Below, piece by piece: positions 18,532 through 27,770 of a DNA stretch of 45,272 bases. The stretch spans positions 1-45,272 of the forward strand of contig JAJZQD010000012.1 of NCBI GenBank assembly GCA_021847735.1, in the 5' to 3' direction. Every line of letters begins with the position of its first letter. Position 1 is the first letter of the stretch. The notes beneath the pieces were generated by a model. It was not told the DNA's origin and searched no databases. It saw only the letters and a program-made list of their open reading frames with translations. A program made the translations under genes and the position numbers. The DNA is from Bacillota bacterium (GTDB lineage Bacteria > Bacillota > Thermincolia > Thermincolales > UBA2595).

Positions 18532-19353
18532 ATGAGGTATGAAATAGTTTTCCACTGGATAGCGGTTGCTGTCTACGCTATAAGTACTTTGGTGTTTGTG
18601 TACAGCCTTACTTTCCATAAGGACCGTTTTCGCCTCGGGGTTATTTTGGCAGCCGCCGGTTTGGTTCCCCACACCCTTGCTCTTGGAATCCGCTGGATTA
18701 TTACCGGCCACGGGCCATATTTAAGGGTTTATGAAGTATACTCCTCTGATGTGTGGGTTGCCATACTTGTTTATCTCCTTGTCCAAAAATGGAAGCCGGG
18801 CCTTAGGGTCATCGGGGTGGTGGTCATGCCTGTGGCCTTATTGCTCATTGGTTTGGCAATGATGGCATCACCAGAAATAAGGGAGCTTCCCGAAACCTTC
18901 AGGACATACTGGCTAATGGTTCACATATTTTTTGCGAAATTTGCCTACAGTTCTCTGTTACTTGGTACGGGTTGCTCTATTCTAATCCTTGTTAAGAAAA
19001 GATACGAAACCAGAGGGGGATGGTATAAAAAAATACCTGCCTTGGATATCCTGGATGAATTGGCCTACAGTTTTACAGGTTTTGGCTTCCTCATGCTTGC
19101 TGTAATGATTGTCGCGGGTTCCATCTGGGCCAACAATGCCTGGGGTTCTTATTGGAGTTGGGATCCAGTGGAAACATGGTCGTTGATTTCCTGGTTGGTT
19201 TATGGAATTTACCTTCATCTTAGGCGTACCAGGGGATGGAGGGGCGCAAGACTGGCATGGCTTTCCGTTTTCAGTTTTGGAGTTCTTGCTTTTGCCTTGT
19301 TTGGAATCGGCATTTTTTATTTCAGTACCCATTCTCCGTATATCAGCGGGTAA
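18532..19353 (+). CDS. ccsA: CcsA/ResC-type cytochrome c synthase subunit (pair 2)
   Basis: This 273-residue polytopic protein has the WWD motif near residues 205-217 (WGSYWSWDPVETW) and histidines in the conserved positions (PHTLALG, VHIFFAK, LHLRR, THSPY). The start follows TTAGGAGG, 12 bases after the resB stop. It is clearly the closest relative of the pair-1 protein within the window and less like the pair-3 protein at 21006, so pairs 1 and 2 probably arose by duplication together with their cytochrome neighbours. Confidence 0.92.
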   Translation: MRYEIVFHWIAVAVYAISTLVFVYSLTFHKDRFRLGVILAAAGLVPHTLALGIRWIITGHGPYLRVYEVYSSDVWVAILVYLLVQKWKPGLRVIGVVVMPVALLLIGLAMMASPEIRELPETFRTYWLMVHIFFAKFAYSSLLLGTGCSILILVKKRYETRGGWYKKIPALDILDELAYSFTGFGFLMLAVMIVAGSIWANNAWGSYWSWDPVETWSLISWLVYGIYLHLRRTRGWRGARLAWLSVFSFGVLAFALFGIGIFYFSTHSPYISG

Positions 19354-19658
19354 TACTTAACCCCATTTTTCTTCCTTAGGGGCTGGAATAAAGCCAGGGG
19401 ATGTCCGCAAACTATCCTGAAATAGATGCAACTGGGTAGTATAATAACTGCCCCACAGACAGGTTTTAATCCCTTTTTGCCACGATTTTGACACAAAATG
19501 GTGATATTATTTGGATATAAGGATTGTAAAAGCAGGTAAGTAATTATATAATTTGAAGGGAAAATCCGGTTTGGGAGCAAATTCGAAAATAGTAGGAATT
19601 TTCACAGAGAATTATTTAACATATCTAAATAGAATTTCAAAAAGGAGGATTAGATTTA
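19354..19658. other. Intergenic region before third ccs pair and heme operon
   Basis: No coding sequence is convincing here. The region carries the promoter listed next, a second possible -35 (TTGACA at 19488), and a strong AAAAAGGAGGA ribosome binding site just before the downstream ATG. There is no clear terminator for the upstream ccsA. Confidence 0.5.
19524..19552 (+). promoter_or_regulatory. Sigma-A type promoter for ccs pair 3 / heme block
   Basis: TTGTAA and a perfect TATAAT are separated by 17 bp in AT-rich DNA about 105 bases before the start codon. This is the best promoter match in the gap and would drive resB3-ccsA3 and possibly the hem genes. Confidence 0.6.
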
Positions 19659-20993
19659 ATGGCCAAAAACAACAAAACACCTGAACCCGGGATTGCTGAG
19701 CAAAACACGTCACCAGGCGAACCTGAAGCTTCGTCAAAGGACAGTAACATAATTAATACGGTATGGAATTTCCTGAGTTCTATGAAACTTGGAATCATTC
19801 TCCTGCTTGTATTAGCCATTGTATCCATCATCGGCACCGTCTGGGTGCCAACCGACCCGCTCACCGGACAGCAGGATTTCGCCAAGTTTTATAACACCTG
19901 GTTTTTCCGGATTCTGTTGGGCCTATTGGCCTTAAACCTTTTAGTCTGCAGTCTTAACAGGTGGAAGGCCGTAACCAACACCCTTAAAGGCCCGGGGGTC
20001 AATTTTTCCGAGAACTTTGTAAAAAGCCTTAAGTCTGTCAGGACTATAAAGCTTAAGGGGGAACCCACCCAGACCGCCGAAAGGGTCAAGGACTTATTAA
20101 AGAAACAGGGCTACAGGATTTTTTCCAAGCAGGACGGGGACACCGTCAGGATTTCGTCAGACAGGGGCCACCTGGGAATTTTGGGGCCTTACCTCACCCA
20201 CCTAAGCTTTATTATTATGATTGTTGCCATTGTAATCAAATTCAGCGGACTTGTCGGGTTTGACGGTATGATGTCCGGGGTAGTGGGACAAACAGTAAAC
20301 CTCAGTCAGGTTCAGGGCATCCAGAACATGGACTCTTCCGAATACTTTGATCTTAGAATTAACAATTTCAGGACGGAATACAGACCGGACGGCAGTGTCA
20401 AACAATGGTACAGTGATGTGACAGTGCTGGACAAGGGTAATACTTTTGATTACAGCATTTATGTGAATCATCCGTTGATTTATAAAGGACTTAAGTTTTA
20501 CCAGATGTCATATGGCAGCCAGTTTTCCGGCAAATACACCGGGCCCTCGGTCACGGACCAGCCCTTTGCCGTTGGGGTACAGCAGTATATCCAGCCGGCC
20601 GGTACAGACATTACCTTTATCCCTATGAGTTTTGACAATACCACAAGGAAAATACTGTTTCAGACTTACAAGGGAAACAATCAGGTGGCACAGCAGGAAG
20701 TAGCTCTGAATACCCCGTACAAATATGAACAGGCCGAAGTGAAATTTGAAAAGGCTGAAGCGTACACTGTCCTCTCAGTCAAAAAAGACCCTGGGGTACC
20801 CATCATAGGTGCGGGATCGATTTTACTCATTGCGGGTGTAATAATATCGTTTTTACTGAGGCAAAGAAGAATCTGGTCTGTTATTAGTCCGGAAAAAGAC
20901 GGGTCGTTAGTACAAATAGGCGGAATTTCGGCAAAAGACAAGCGCGGACTTGATAGTAATCTCGACGCCATAGTCAGCGAATTTAAGAGTTAA
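19659..20993 (+). CDS. resB: ResB-like cytochrome c biogenesis protein (pair 3)
   Basis: The 444-residue protein starts at an ATG after AAAAAGGAGGA. It has a hydrophilic N-terminal extension of about 30 residues that is absent from pairs 1 and 2. Membrane segments follow near 45-65, 80-100 and 175-200 (HLSFIIMIVAIVIKFSGL), with a large external domain and a last segment near 375-395. The external domain contains typical ResB sequence (VNHPLIYKGLKFYQMSYGS). Only three bases separate it from the downstream start. Its linkage to heme biosynthesis genes suggests this is the general-purpose pair, while pairs 1 and 2 accompany specific cytochromes (inference). Confidence 0.93.
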   Translation: MAKNNKTPEPGIAEQNTSPGEPEASSKDSNIINTVWNFLSSMKLGIILLLVLAIVSIIGTVWVPTDPLTGQQDFAKFYNTWFFRILLGLLALNLLVCSLNRWKAVTNTLKGPGVNFSENFVKSLKSVRTIKLKGEPTQTAERVKDLLKKQGYRIFSKQDGDTVRISSDRGHLGILGPYLTHLSFIIMIVAIVIKFSGLVGFDGMMSGVVGQTVNLSQVQGIQNMDSSEYFDLRINNFRTEYRPDGSVKQWYSDVTVLDKGNTFDYSIYVNHPLIYKGLKFYQMSYGSQFSGKYTGPSVTDQPFAVGVQQYIQPAGTDITFIPMSFDNTTRKILFQTYKGNNQVAQQEVALNTPYKYEQAEVKFEKAEAYTVLSVKKDPGVPIIGAGSILLIAGVIISFLLRQRRIWSVISPEKDGSLVQIGGISAKDKRGLDSNLDAIVSEFKS

Positions 20994-21005
20994 GGGGTGA
21001 ATTTA

Positions 21006-21854
21006 ATGGACCTGGTTACATTAGAAAATTATGCGTTTACGGTTACCTTTGTCGCCTATATGACAGCCGCGGTTATTTATATAGTGTATTTGGGATACAA
21101 AAATGAAAACATGGTCCGGGTGGCGACACTGGGTACAATTGTCGGTTTTATTGCAAACACAGCACTGCTCGGTCTGCGCTGGAAGATAAGCAGTCACGCC
21201 CCCTTTGTAAACGGTTTTGAATTCCTGGTTTCCTTCACCTGGGGTATTGCCGGAATCTACCTGCTGGCAGAGTGGCGTTACAAATTCAGGATGATAGGTG
21301 CTTTTGTTATGCCGGTGGCCTGGCTGCTGCTCGCCTATATCGCGGTAATCATGCCGCCGCAGATGAAAAATGCGGAAAACCTGATGCCTGCCCTCCAGAG
21401 CAACTGGCTGACCATTCACGTTGCCACAGCGATGGTATCGTACGGCGCCTTCGCTCTTTCCCTCGGAACCAGCATAATGTTCCTGATTAAACAAAACATG
21501 GAGAATAACAAGTCCAAAAGCGATTTCAATAAACGGATGCCCACCCTTGATATACTTGATGACATCAGTTACAAGTTTATCGCGGTCGGTTTCCCCCTCC
21601 TGTCAATAGTTATCGTAAGCGGGGCTATCTGGGCCGAGTATGCCTGGGGCCGTTACTGGAGTTGGGACCCCAAGGAGACCTGGTCCCTGATAACCTGGCT
21701 GGTTTACGCAGCATATTTGCACGCCAGATTTACCTTCGGGTGGCGGGGCAGCAGAGCCGCCTGGATGTCTATCCTGGGTTTTATCTTTGTACTGTTTACC
21801 TTCTTTGGTGTAAACTATTTATTATCCGGTATTCATGCTTACGGAGGCAGTTAA
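21006..21854 (+). CDS. ccsA: CcsA/CcsB-type cytochrome c synthase subunit (pair 3)
   Basis: The ATG at 21006 is preceded by AAGGGGTGA at 5-6 bases; a GTG at 20997 lies inside that site. The 282-residue membrane protein carries the WWD motif near residues 210-223 (WGRYWSWDPKETWSLITW) and conserved-type histidines (SSHAPFVNGFE, LTIHVATA, LHARF). It shares the SHAPF..GFE element of the canonical CcsA/CcsB family, which pairs 1 and 2 replace with GHGPYLR.YE, so it is the most canonical of the three. Confidence 0.93.
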   Translation: MDLVTLENYAFTVTFVAYMTAAVIYIVYLGYKNENMVRVATLGTIVGFIANTALLGLRWKISSHAPFVNGFEFLVSFTWGIAGIYLLAEWRYKFRMIGAFVMPVAWLLLAYIAVIMPPQMKNAENLMPALQSNWLTIHVATAMVSYGAFALSLGTSIMFLIKQNMENNKSKSDFNKRMPTLDILDDISYKFIAVGFPLLSIVIVSGAIWAEYAWGRYWSWDPKETWSLITWLVYAAYLHARFTFGWRGSRAAWMSILGFIFVLFTFFGVNYLLSGIHAYGGS

Positions 21855-21875
21855 GCGCCCTTGTTTTTACATTTC

Positions 21876-21921
21876 AAGCCACGGCCGGCCCATGGCTTGT
21901 GCATGTTGGACAGCCATGGGC
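21876..21921 (+). terminator. Alternative hairpins after ccsA3
   Basis: A 10-bp perfect inverted repeat (GCCCATGGCT / AGCCATGGGC, 14-base loop) is followed by AAACCATATTTTA. An upstream AAGCCA (21876-21881) can pair with TGGCTT (21893-21898) and would disrupt the first stem. It may be a terminator or attenuator between the ccs pair and the hem genes. Confidence 0.4.
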
Positions 21922-21973
21922 AAACCATATTTTAATGGCTTTGTAATAATGGGAACTTGGAAAACATTTATCC

Positions 21974-22002
21974 TTGGTGAGAATTCTTTGATAAGCTATA
22001 AT
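21974..22002 (+). promoter_or_regulatory. Probable sigma-A promoter for hem genes
   Basis: TTGGTG and a perfect TATAAT lie 17 bp apart, about 118 bases upstream of the precorrin-2 dehydrogenase start. The -35 is partial. Confidence 0.5.
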
Positions 22003-22119
22003 TAGAATAGGGAGTCCTGTCTTTGATATTAGGGTATCTTGTTTGGAAGGAATATCGGGTGCAGTAGAGAATATATACAAGATACTTTGGCGTGATGCCC
22101 TATTGGGAAGTGAGCTTTG

Positions 22120-22767
22120 ATGTGTGACTATTATCCTGTTTATTTAAAACTAAGGGACAAGAAGTGCCTTGTAGTGGGGGGCGGAAAAGTAGCTGAGCGC
22201 AAGGTCAAAACTCTTCTGGGATGCGGGGCAGGGATATATGTTGTCAGCCCCGAACTTACGGAATGGATGGATGAGGCTGCGGCTGCAGGTAAAATTACGG
22301 CTGTCAGAAGAAACTACACTCCCACTGATTTGGAAAACGCTTTCCTGGTAATCGGGGCGACCGATAACGACCGGGTTAATCGCAGGGTGGCGGAGGAATG
22401 TTTGGAGCGAAACGTCCTGGTCAACATAGCAGATGATACGGCTAAGTGTAACTTTATTGTGCCTGCGGTTTTGCGGCAGGGGCCGCTGTCTATCAGTATT
22501 TCCACTGATGGGAAAAGCCCCATGCTGGCCCGCCGGATCAGAGAAGAACTGGAACCGTCATTCGGCCCCGAATACCGCGAGTTTTTGGATCTCATGGGTG
22601 ATATCAGGGAACACGTTATTCAGAATGTCCCTGAGGAAGATAAGCGTAAGGATGTTTTTCGCCGTTTGGTATATTCGGACATTATTGAGTTATTAAGAGA
22701 AGGCCAGCATGAAAAAGTAAAGGAGCGGATCAGCCATGTACTTGGTAGTGGTTGGACTCAATCATAG
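22120..22767 (+). CDS. Precorrin-2 dehydrogenase (sirohydrochlorin ferrochelatase family)
   Basis: The 215-residue protein matches the Met8p/SirC/CysG-N family, which oxidises precorrin-2 to sirohydrochlorin with NAD and in some members also inserts iron. It starts with [25 protein letters not shown], a Rossmann motif near residues 15-27. The [20 protein letters not shown] block of the dimerisation domain lies near 125-145. It is the first enzyme gene of the hem block and overlaps the start of hemA by about 30 bases in another frame, implying coupled translation. Together with the downstream cobA domain it makes sirohydrochlorin, the entry to the Ahb-type heme route. Whether it also chelates iron cannot be told from sequence. 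Confidence 0.9.
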   Translation: MCDYYPVYLKLRDKKCLVVGGGKVAERKVKTLLGCGAGIYVVSPELTEWMDEAAAAGKITAVRRNYTPTDLENAFLVIGATDNDRVNRRVAEECLERNVLVNIADDTAKCNFIVPAVLRQGPLSISISTDGKSPMLARRIREELEPSFGPEYREFLDLMGDIREHVIQNVPEEDKRKDVFRRLVYSDIIELLREGQHEKVKERISHVLGSGWTQS

Positions 22768-24145
22768 GACGGCTCCCGTAGAAGTCCGGGAAAAACTGAG
22801 TTTTTCAGAAGATTCCCTGCCCAAACACCTGGAAAAGCTAACATCCAGCAAAACCCTTCGAGGCTGTATAATTCTGTCCACCTGTAACCGGACAGAGGTT
22901 TATGCGGCTGTTCTTGATGTAGATAAGGGTCTCACCAAAATTCGGGAATATCTTGCCAAATGCTGCCGAACCGACATTAGCGAACTCAAAAACTATTTAT
23001 ATACTTATACTCTTTTCGACGTTATTACCCACCTTTTCAGGGTTGCATCAGGCCTTGATTCCATGATTTTAGGGGAAACCCAGATTCTCGGCCAGGTGAA
23101 AACGGCATACCAGGCCTCCTGTGAGCAAGGAGCAACCAATAGGGTATTGAATACCCTGTTTCAGCAGGCCATAGAAGTAGGGAAGAAGGTAAGGACAGAC
23201 ACTGCGATAGACCGGAATGCTGTATCCATCAGTTACGCTGCAGTGGAACTGGCCAAACAGATTTTTGGCGGCCTTGACGGGCGCTCCATCCTAGTGGTGG
23301 GAGCGGGAAAAATGAGCGAACTGACCGCCAAGCACCTTGTCGCCAACGGGGTCAGCGGTGTGGTGGTATCTAACCGTTCCTTCGACAAGGCTGTTGTCCT
23401 GGCCGAACAATTTGAAGGGAAAGCAATCCGATTTGACGAGCTTTTTGACCACATGGCCGCAACAGATATCGTCATCAGCGCAACTGCCGCTACCCACTGC
23501 ATTATAGAAAGACCCGACATGGAAAAGGTCATGAAACGGAGAAACGGCAGGAAGATTTTTGTGATTGATATTGCCGTGCCCAGAGACGTGGACCCTTTGG
23601 CCGGTAAAGTTGAAGGGGTGTCCCTGTTTGATATTGACGATTTGCAGAACGTGATTGACCAGAACCTGGAGCATAGAAAAAAGGAAGCCGCCAAGGCCGA
23701 AAAAATCATCCAGGATGAAATTGCTGAGTTTTGGAAATGGCTGAGTACACAGTTTGTTACCCCTACCGTTTCCGCCCTCAAAAACCGTGGCGAAGAAATC
23801 AGGCAAAAAGAAATGACCAGGGCTTTTAACCGCCTGGGGAATATTACCGAACACGAGAAAAAGGTTATCAGTTCCATGGCTAATTCGATAGTTAACCAAC
23901 TTCTCCATGACCCGGTTATGCAGTTAAAGCATTACGCCCTTACGCAGCAGGGGCATCTGTATACCGAAATCCTGCAAAATCTGTTTAACCTCGACGTACC
24001 GGGGGAGAAACAATTTGCGGCTGCCCACGACTGCTCGGCTGAAGGTGCTGTATCGGGCCATCCCGGCGGGCATCGGATGGGTATTGTATCAGGCCATCCT
24101 GGTGGGCACCCGATGAACGGTCAGGTTGTTGGCAGTGATAAGTGA
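22736..24145 (+). CDS. hemA: Glutamyl-tRNA reductase with His-rich C-terminal tail
   Basis: HemA reduces glutamyl-tRNA(Glu) to glutamate-1-semialdehyde, the first committed step of the C5 route to 5-aminolevulinate. Signature blocks are [17 protein letters not shown] at the N-terminus, the nucleophile Cys50 in [20 protein letters not shown] near 117-126, and an NADPH-binding Rossmann segment near 185. The 469 residues exceed the usual length because of a tail with two tandem 12-residue units (SGHPGGHRM and SGHPGGHPM), a likely metal- or heme-binding motif. The TGA stop lies inside the first bases of repeat copy A, so that insertion may have defined the present C-terminus. Confidence 0.95.
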   Translation: MYLVVVGLNHRTAPVEVREKLSFSEDSLPKHLEKLTSSKTLRGCIILSTCNRTEVYAAVLDVDKGLTKIREYLAKCCRTDISELKNYLYTYTLFDVITHLFRVASGLDSMILGETQILGQVKTAYQASCEQGATNRVLNTLFQQAIEVGKKVRTDTAIDRNAVSISYAAVELAKQIFGGLDGRSILVVGAGKMSELTAKHLVANGVSGVVVSNRSFDKAVVLAEQFEGKAIRFDELFDHMAATDIVISATAATHCIIERPDMEKVMKRRNGRKIFVIDIAVPRDVDPLAGKVEGVSLFDIDDLQNVIDQNLEHRKKEAAKAEKIIQDEIAEFWKWLSTQFVTPTVSALKNRGEEIRQKEMTRAFNRLGNITEHEKKVISSMANSIVNQLLHDPVMQLKHYALTQQGHLYTEILQNLFNLDVPGEKQFAAAHDCSAEGAVSGHPGGHRMGIVSGHPGGHPMNGQVVGSDK

Positions 24146-24258
24146 ACTCGTTCAGCTAAAGCTGAACATCGAAACTTCAGTGGGGGACTCTACCCCCACT
24201 GAAGCAGAAAAGTGGAAACTCCACCTTATAGAAGGTGGAGTCTTGGAATTGGGATAAA
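24141..24258. repeat. Three-hairpin interspersed repeat, copy A (IS200/IS605-like remnant or RNA)
   Basis: About 118 bp, nearly identical to copies at 28855 and 33926. It contains three hairpins: GTTCAGC/GCTGAAC, a 12-bp stem CTTCAGTGGGGG/CCCCCACTGAAG, and ACTCCACCTT/AAGGTGGAGT. Read on the minus strand it starts with TTTAT and ends with GAGTTCAC, which resembles IS200/IS605 or TnpB-type ends. There is no transposase in the window. It provides the stop codon of hemA and sits just before hemC. Confidence 0.85.
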
Positions 24259-24287
24259 GGAACTGTACTTGGTTTGGAGGTATAATC

Positions 24288-25220
24288 ATGGCAAGGGAAG
24301 TAATTATCGGCAGTAGAGACAGCGCACTGGCAATGTGGCAGACAAACTGGGTTGTTGACAACCTGAAAAGGCTGAACCCCGGATTCTCTTTCCGGATTGT
24401 CAGCATGAAAACCCAGGGAGATAAAATCCTCGATGTGGCTTTAGCAAAAATTGGGGATAAGGGCCTTTTTACGAAGGAACTTGAAGTAGCAATGCTTGAC
24501 GGTGAAACAGACCTGGCGGTCCACAGTATGAAGGACCTGCCCACTGTTTTACCCGAAGGCTTAATGATTGGTGCCATTTGTGAACGGGTTGACCCAAGGG
24601 ATGTAGTGATTTCAAGAAACGGGGTTGCTTTGGCTGAACTGCCCAAAGGCGCCAAAATAGGAACAAGCAGCCTGCGCAGGTGCGCCCAGCTGCTATCCTA
24701 TAGGCCGGACCTACAGTTAGACCCCCTCAGGGGGAACCTCAACACCAGGATGGCCAAGCTTGAACGGAACAACCTGGACGCCATTATTTTGGCGGCAGCA
24801 GGGGTTGAACGGCTCGGCTGGGGAGACCGGATTACCGAACGCCTGTCAACCGATGTATGCCTGCCGGCAGTGGGCCAGGGCTCAATAGGTATCGAAATCA
24901 GGGAAGGTGACAAAGAGATTTACGATGTTGTTCAGACTATCAACCACTTTCCCTCCCAGGCGGCTATTATTGCTGAACGGGCGCTGCTCAAAAGGCTCGA
25001 AGGTGGTTGCCAGGTACCCATCGGGGCTCTTGGGACCGTGGAAGCCGGCCTGCTGACCCTAAAAGGTGTGGTGGCAAGCCTCGACGGCAAAGAAGTGATT
25101 CGCAGCCAGATTACCGGGCCTGTCGGGGAAGCGGCTGTATTAGGGGAAAGTTTAGCTGAACAGTTGGTTGCTATGGGTGCAGATAAGATTTTGACATCAG
25201 TCAGGCAGGGGATAATATAA
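24288..25220 (+). CDS. hemC: Hydroxymethylbilane synthase (porphobilinogen deaminase)
   Basis: HemC polymerises four porphobilinogens into hydroxymethylbilane. Its 310 residues match the family length. Diagnostic blocks are GSRDSALAMWQT at the start, KDLPT near 81-85, GTSSLRR near 124-130, LRGNLNTR near 144-151, and the dipyrromethane cofactor cysteine near residue 241 (LEGGCQVPIG). The ribosome binding site TTTGGAGG precedes the ATG by 8 bases. It is separated from hemA only by repeat copy A, and one base separates it from the cobA-hemD fusion. Confidence 0.96.
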   Translation: MAREVIIGSRDSALAMWQTNWVVDNLKRLNPGFSFRIVSMKTQGDKILDVALAKIGDKGLFTKELEVAMLDGETDLAVHSMKDLPTVLPEGLMIGAICERVDPRDVVISRNGVALAELPKGAKIGTSSLRRCAQLLSYRPDLQLDPLRGNLNTRMAKLERNNLDAIILAAAGVERLGWGDRITERLSTDVCLPAVGQGSIGIEIREGDKEIYDVVQTINHFPSQAAIIAERALLKRLEGGCQVPIGALGTVEAGLLTLKGVVASLDGKEVIRSQITGPVGEAAVLGESLAEQLVAMGADKILTSVRQGII

Positions 25221-25221
25221 G

Positions 25222-26745
25222 ATGAAAAATGGAATCGTTTATTTAGTTGGTGCCGGCCCGGGAGACCCTAAACTGATTACCGTGAGAGGCCTGGAGTGTA
25301 TAAAAAATGCCGATGTCGTGGTTTATGACAGGCTGTCCAGTCCCAGGTTGCTGTCTTTTGCGAAACCTGAGGCCGAGTTGATATATGCGGGTAAATCACC
25401 TATAAGGCATACCCTCAAGCAGGATGAAATCAATCAGGTCCTGGTATCCAGGGCCCTCGAGGGTAAAACTGTTACCCGGTTAAAGGGCGGAGATCCCTTT
25501 GTTTTTGGCCGGGGGGGCGAAGAAGCGGAAGTTCTTTTAGATCAAGACATACCCTTCGAAATTGTCCCCGGTATCACTGCCGGCATCGCGGTTCCTGCTT
25601 ATGCCGGCATCCCCGTTACTCACCGCGAGTTTAATTCCACCCTGGCATTCGTCACCGGAAATGAAGACCCTTCCAAAGAGGATACCTCCATCGAATGGGA
25701 TAAGATTTCCACAGGTTGTGGAACTATTGTTTTTTATATGGGCATGGCCAACCTGCCCCATATCGTCGAAAAGTTAACGGCTAACGGCCGCTCTCAGGAC
25801 ACCCCGGTAGCAGTGATCAGGTGGGGGACCAGACCCGAGCAGCAAACCGTTACCGGGACCCTTGCCGATATTGAGGAAAAAGCCAGGGAAGCCAAAATGG
25901 GCCATCCCGCCATCATAGTGGTGGGCGGGGTTGTATCCCTCCGGGAAAAGCTCCGGTGGTTTGAACAAAAGGCTTTATTTGGTAAGCGAATCCTGATTAC
26001 CCGCTCTAGAAGCCAGGCCAGCGTATTGGCTGAAAAAGTTGAAAACCTTGGCGGAGAACCCTTCGAATTTCCGACCATCGAAATAACCGACCCGGAAGAC
26101 TTTGGCCCGCTGGACAAGGCCATTGCCAGTATAGATTCTTACGATTGGCTGGTTTTAACCAGTGTTAACGGGGTCCAGTCTTTTATGAACCGGATGAGGC
26201 ATTTGAGAACAGATATCAGAAGGCTTAGCACGACCAAAATCGTGGCCATAGGCCCGCAAACCAGGGCAGAAATCGAAAAATACGGCATTTTCTGCGAGTT
26301 TGTACCTGAGGAATTCGTGGCTGAAGCCATAATTGAAATGTTTAAGGGAGAAGACATCAAGGGCAAAAGAATTTTGCTGCCAAGGGCCGATATAGCCAGA
26401 AAAGTGCTGCCGGAAACCCTTGGGTCCATGGGGGCCAATGTCAGTGAAGTGACGGCCTACAGTACTGTCATGGGGGCAGGCAGTTCGGAGGAGTTAATCA
26501 GGCTCCTGCAGGATAACAAAATACACGTCCTCACATTCACCAGTTCTTCGACAGTTAAGAACTTTGTCAAGAAGATTGGCCCAGACAATGTTTCCCGGCT
26601 TTTAAAAGGAGTTGTGGTGGCCAGTATCGGCCCGATCACTTCCGCCAGTGCCAGGGAACTTGGCCTTGTAGTGGATGTTGAGGCGGCGGAATATACAATT
26701 GACGGACTGGTTCAGGCAATCCTGAATTATTTTAAAGCGAATTAG
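25222..26745 (+). CDS. cobA-hemD: Fused uroporphyrinogen-III C-methyltransferase / uroporphyrinogen-III synthase
   Basis: The 507-residue protein has two domains. Residues about 1-245 are a SAM-dependent uroporphyrinogen-III methyltransferase (SUMT): [43 protein letters not shown] and [10 protein letters not shown] are family hallmarks. Residues about 250-507 are HemD ([34 protein letters not shown]), which closes hydroxymethylbilane to uroporphyrinogen III. The fusion thus makes uroporphyrinogen III and methylates it to precorrin-2. This fusion is common in anaerobic Firmicutes. Here it feeds the dehydrogenase two genes upstream. Confidence 0.95.
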   Translation: MKNGIVYLVGAGPGDPKLITVRGLECIKNADVVVYDRLSSPRLLSFAKPEAELIYAGKSPIRHTLKQDEINQVLVSRALEGKTVTRLKGGDPFVFGRGGEEAEVLLDQDIPFEIVPGITAGIAVPAYAGIPVTHREFNSTLAFVTGNEDPSKEDTSIEWDKISTGCGTIVFYMGMANLPHIVEKLTANGRSQDTPVAVIRWGTRPEQQTVTGTLADIEEKAREAKMGHPAIIVVGGVVSLREKLRWFEQKALFGKRILITRSRSQASVLAEKVENLGGEPFEFPTIEITDPEDFGPLDKAIASIDSYDWLVLTSVNGVQSFMNRMRHLRTDIRRLSTTKIVAIGPQTRAEIEKYGIFCEFVPEEFVAEAIIEMFKGEDIKGKRILLPRADIARKVLPETLGSMGANVSEVTAYSTVMGAGSSEELIRLLQDNKIHVLTFTSSSTVKNFVKKIGPDNVSRLLKGVVVASIGPITSASARELGLVVDVEAAEYTIDGLVQAILNYFKAN

Positions 26746-26786
26746 GGCCGGCGGTAACGTCTATCCACTTTGGAGGTGTATTCACT

Positions 26787-27770
26787 ATGGGTTTTCCGGT
26801 TGTCAGGGCAAGAAGGTTAAGAAGCGGGGATACTATTCGCCGCATGGTTCGGGAAAACCGGCTCACCGTTGACGATTTAATATACCCTTTGTTTGTTACA
26901 AATGGCAGGGGCGTGAAAAAACCGGTTGAGTCAATGCCTGGTGTTTTCCAACTTTCTGTTGATATGGTCCTCGTGGAGGTTCAGGAAGTGGTTGGCCTTG
27001 GTATTCCGGCCGTATTGCTGTTTGGAATTCCTGACTACAAGGACGAAAAAGGTTCTTCCGCGTATGACGATAATGAAGCTGTCCAGCAGGCTATCAGAGC
27101 CATTAAGGAGAAATACCCCGAGCTGCTTGTCGTTCCTGACCTCTGCATGTGTGAATACACTAGCCACGGGCATTGTGGGCTCCTGGACGAACAGGGGAAT
27201 GTCCTCAATGACGAAACACTTGGCATTCTTGCCAAAATAGCCCTTTCTTATGCCCGCGCCGGGGCCGATATTGTGGCACCGTCGGATATGATGGACGGTA
27301 GGGTTGCCGCCATCAGGGAGGCCCTTGATGCCCACGGGTATCACAACATCCCTATCATGGCCTACTCGGCCAAGTATGCTTCGGGGTTTTACGGGCCCTT
27401 CCGGGATGTGGCCGAATCCACACCACAGTTCGGAGACCGCAGGGGGTACCAGATGGACCCCGCCAACAGCGATGAAGCATTAAAGGAAGTATGGCTTGAT
27501 ATCGAGGAAGGTGCCGATATTGTGATGGTTAAACCGGCGCTGCCTTACCTGGACATTATCAGGCGGGTTAAAGATGAGTTTAAAATGCCGGTGGCGGCTT
27601 ATAATGTCAGCGGCGAATATGCGATGATAAAGGCGGCTGTGCAAAACGGCTGGCTGGACGAAAAAAGGGTTGTGCTGGAAGCGCTGACCGGGATTAAAAG
27701 GGCCGGCGCGGACATTATCATAACTTACCACGCCAAAGACGTCGCAAAATGGTTAAAGGAGGAACAGTAA
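26787..27770 (+). CDS. hemB: Delta-aminolevulinic acid dehydratase (porphobilinogen synthase)
   Basis: HemB condenses two 5-aminolevulinates to porphobilinogen. The 327 residues are of standard length. Visible features are a zinc-type cysteine cluster [14 protein letters not shown] near 118-131, the first active-site Lys in [14 protein letters not shown] near 196, and the Schiff-base Lys near 249 ([10 protein letters not shown]). TTTGGAGGTG precedes the ATG. The stop overlaps the next start as TAATG, so the radical SAM gene is translationally coupled. Confidence 0.96.
   Translation: MGFPVVRARRLRSGDTIRRMVRENRLTVDDLIYPLFVTNGRGVKKPVESMPGVFQLSVDMVLVEVQEVVGLGIPAVLLFGIPDYKDEKGSSAYDDNEAVQQAIRAIKEKYPELLVVPDLCMCEYTSHGHCGLLDEQGNVLNDETLGILAKIALSYARAGADIVAPSDMMDGRVAAIREALDAHGYHNIPIMAYSAKYASGFYGPFRDVAESTPQFGDRRGYQMDPANSDEALKEVWLDIEEGADIVMVKPALPYLDIIRRVKDEFKMPVAAYNVSGEYAMIKAAVQNGWLDEKRVVLEALTGIKRAGADIIITYHAKDVAKWLKEEQ

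Noticed and set aside
19488-19517. TTGACA-based promoter before resB3
   Set aside because: The -35 is perfect but the -10 candidates at 17-18 bp are poor; the TTGTAA/TATAAT pair just downstream is better.
23233-23908. Two overlapping minus-strand frames of over 200 residues opposite hemA
   Set aside because: They are frame shadows of a well-conserved hemA with no ribosome binding site and no recognisable domain.
24141-24258. Riboswitch controlling hemC
   Set aside because: The same sequence occurs before hemL and the Spo0E-like gene and overlaps the hemA stop, so it behaves as an interspersed element rather than a gene-specific riboswitch.
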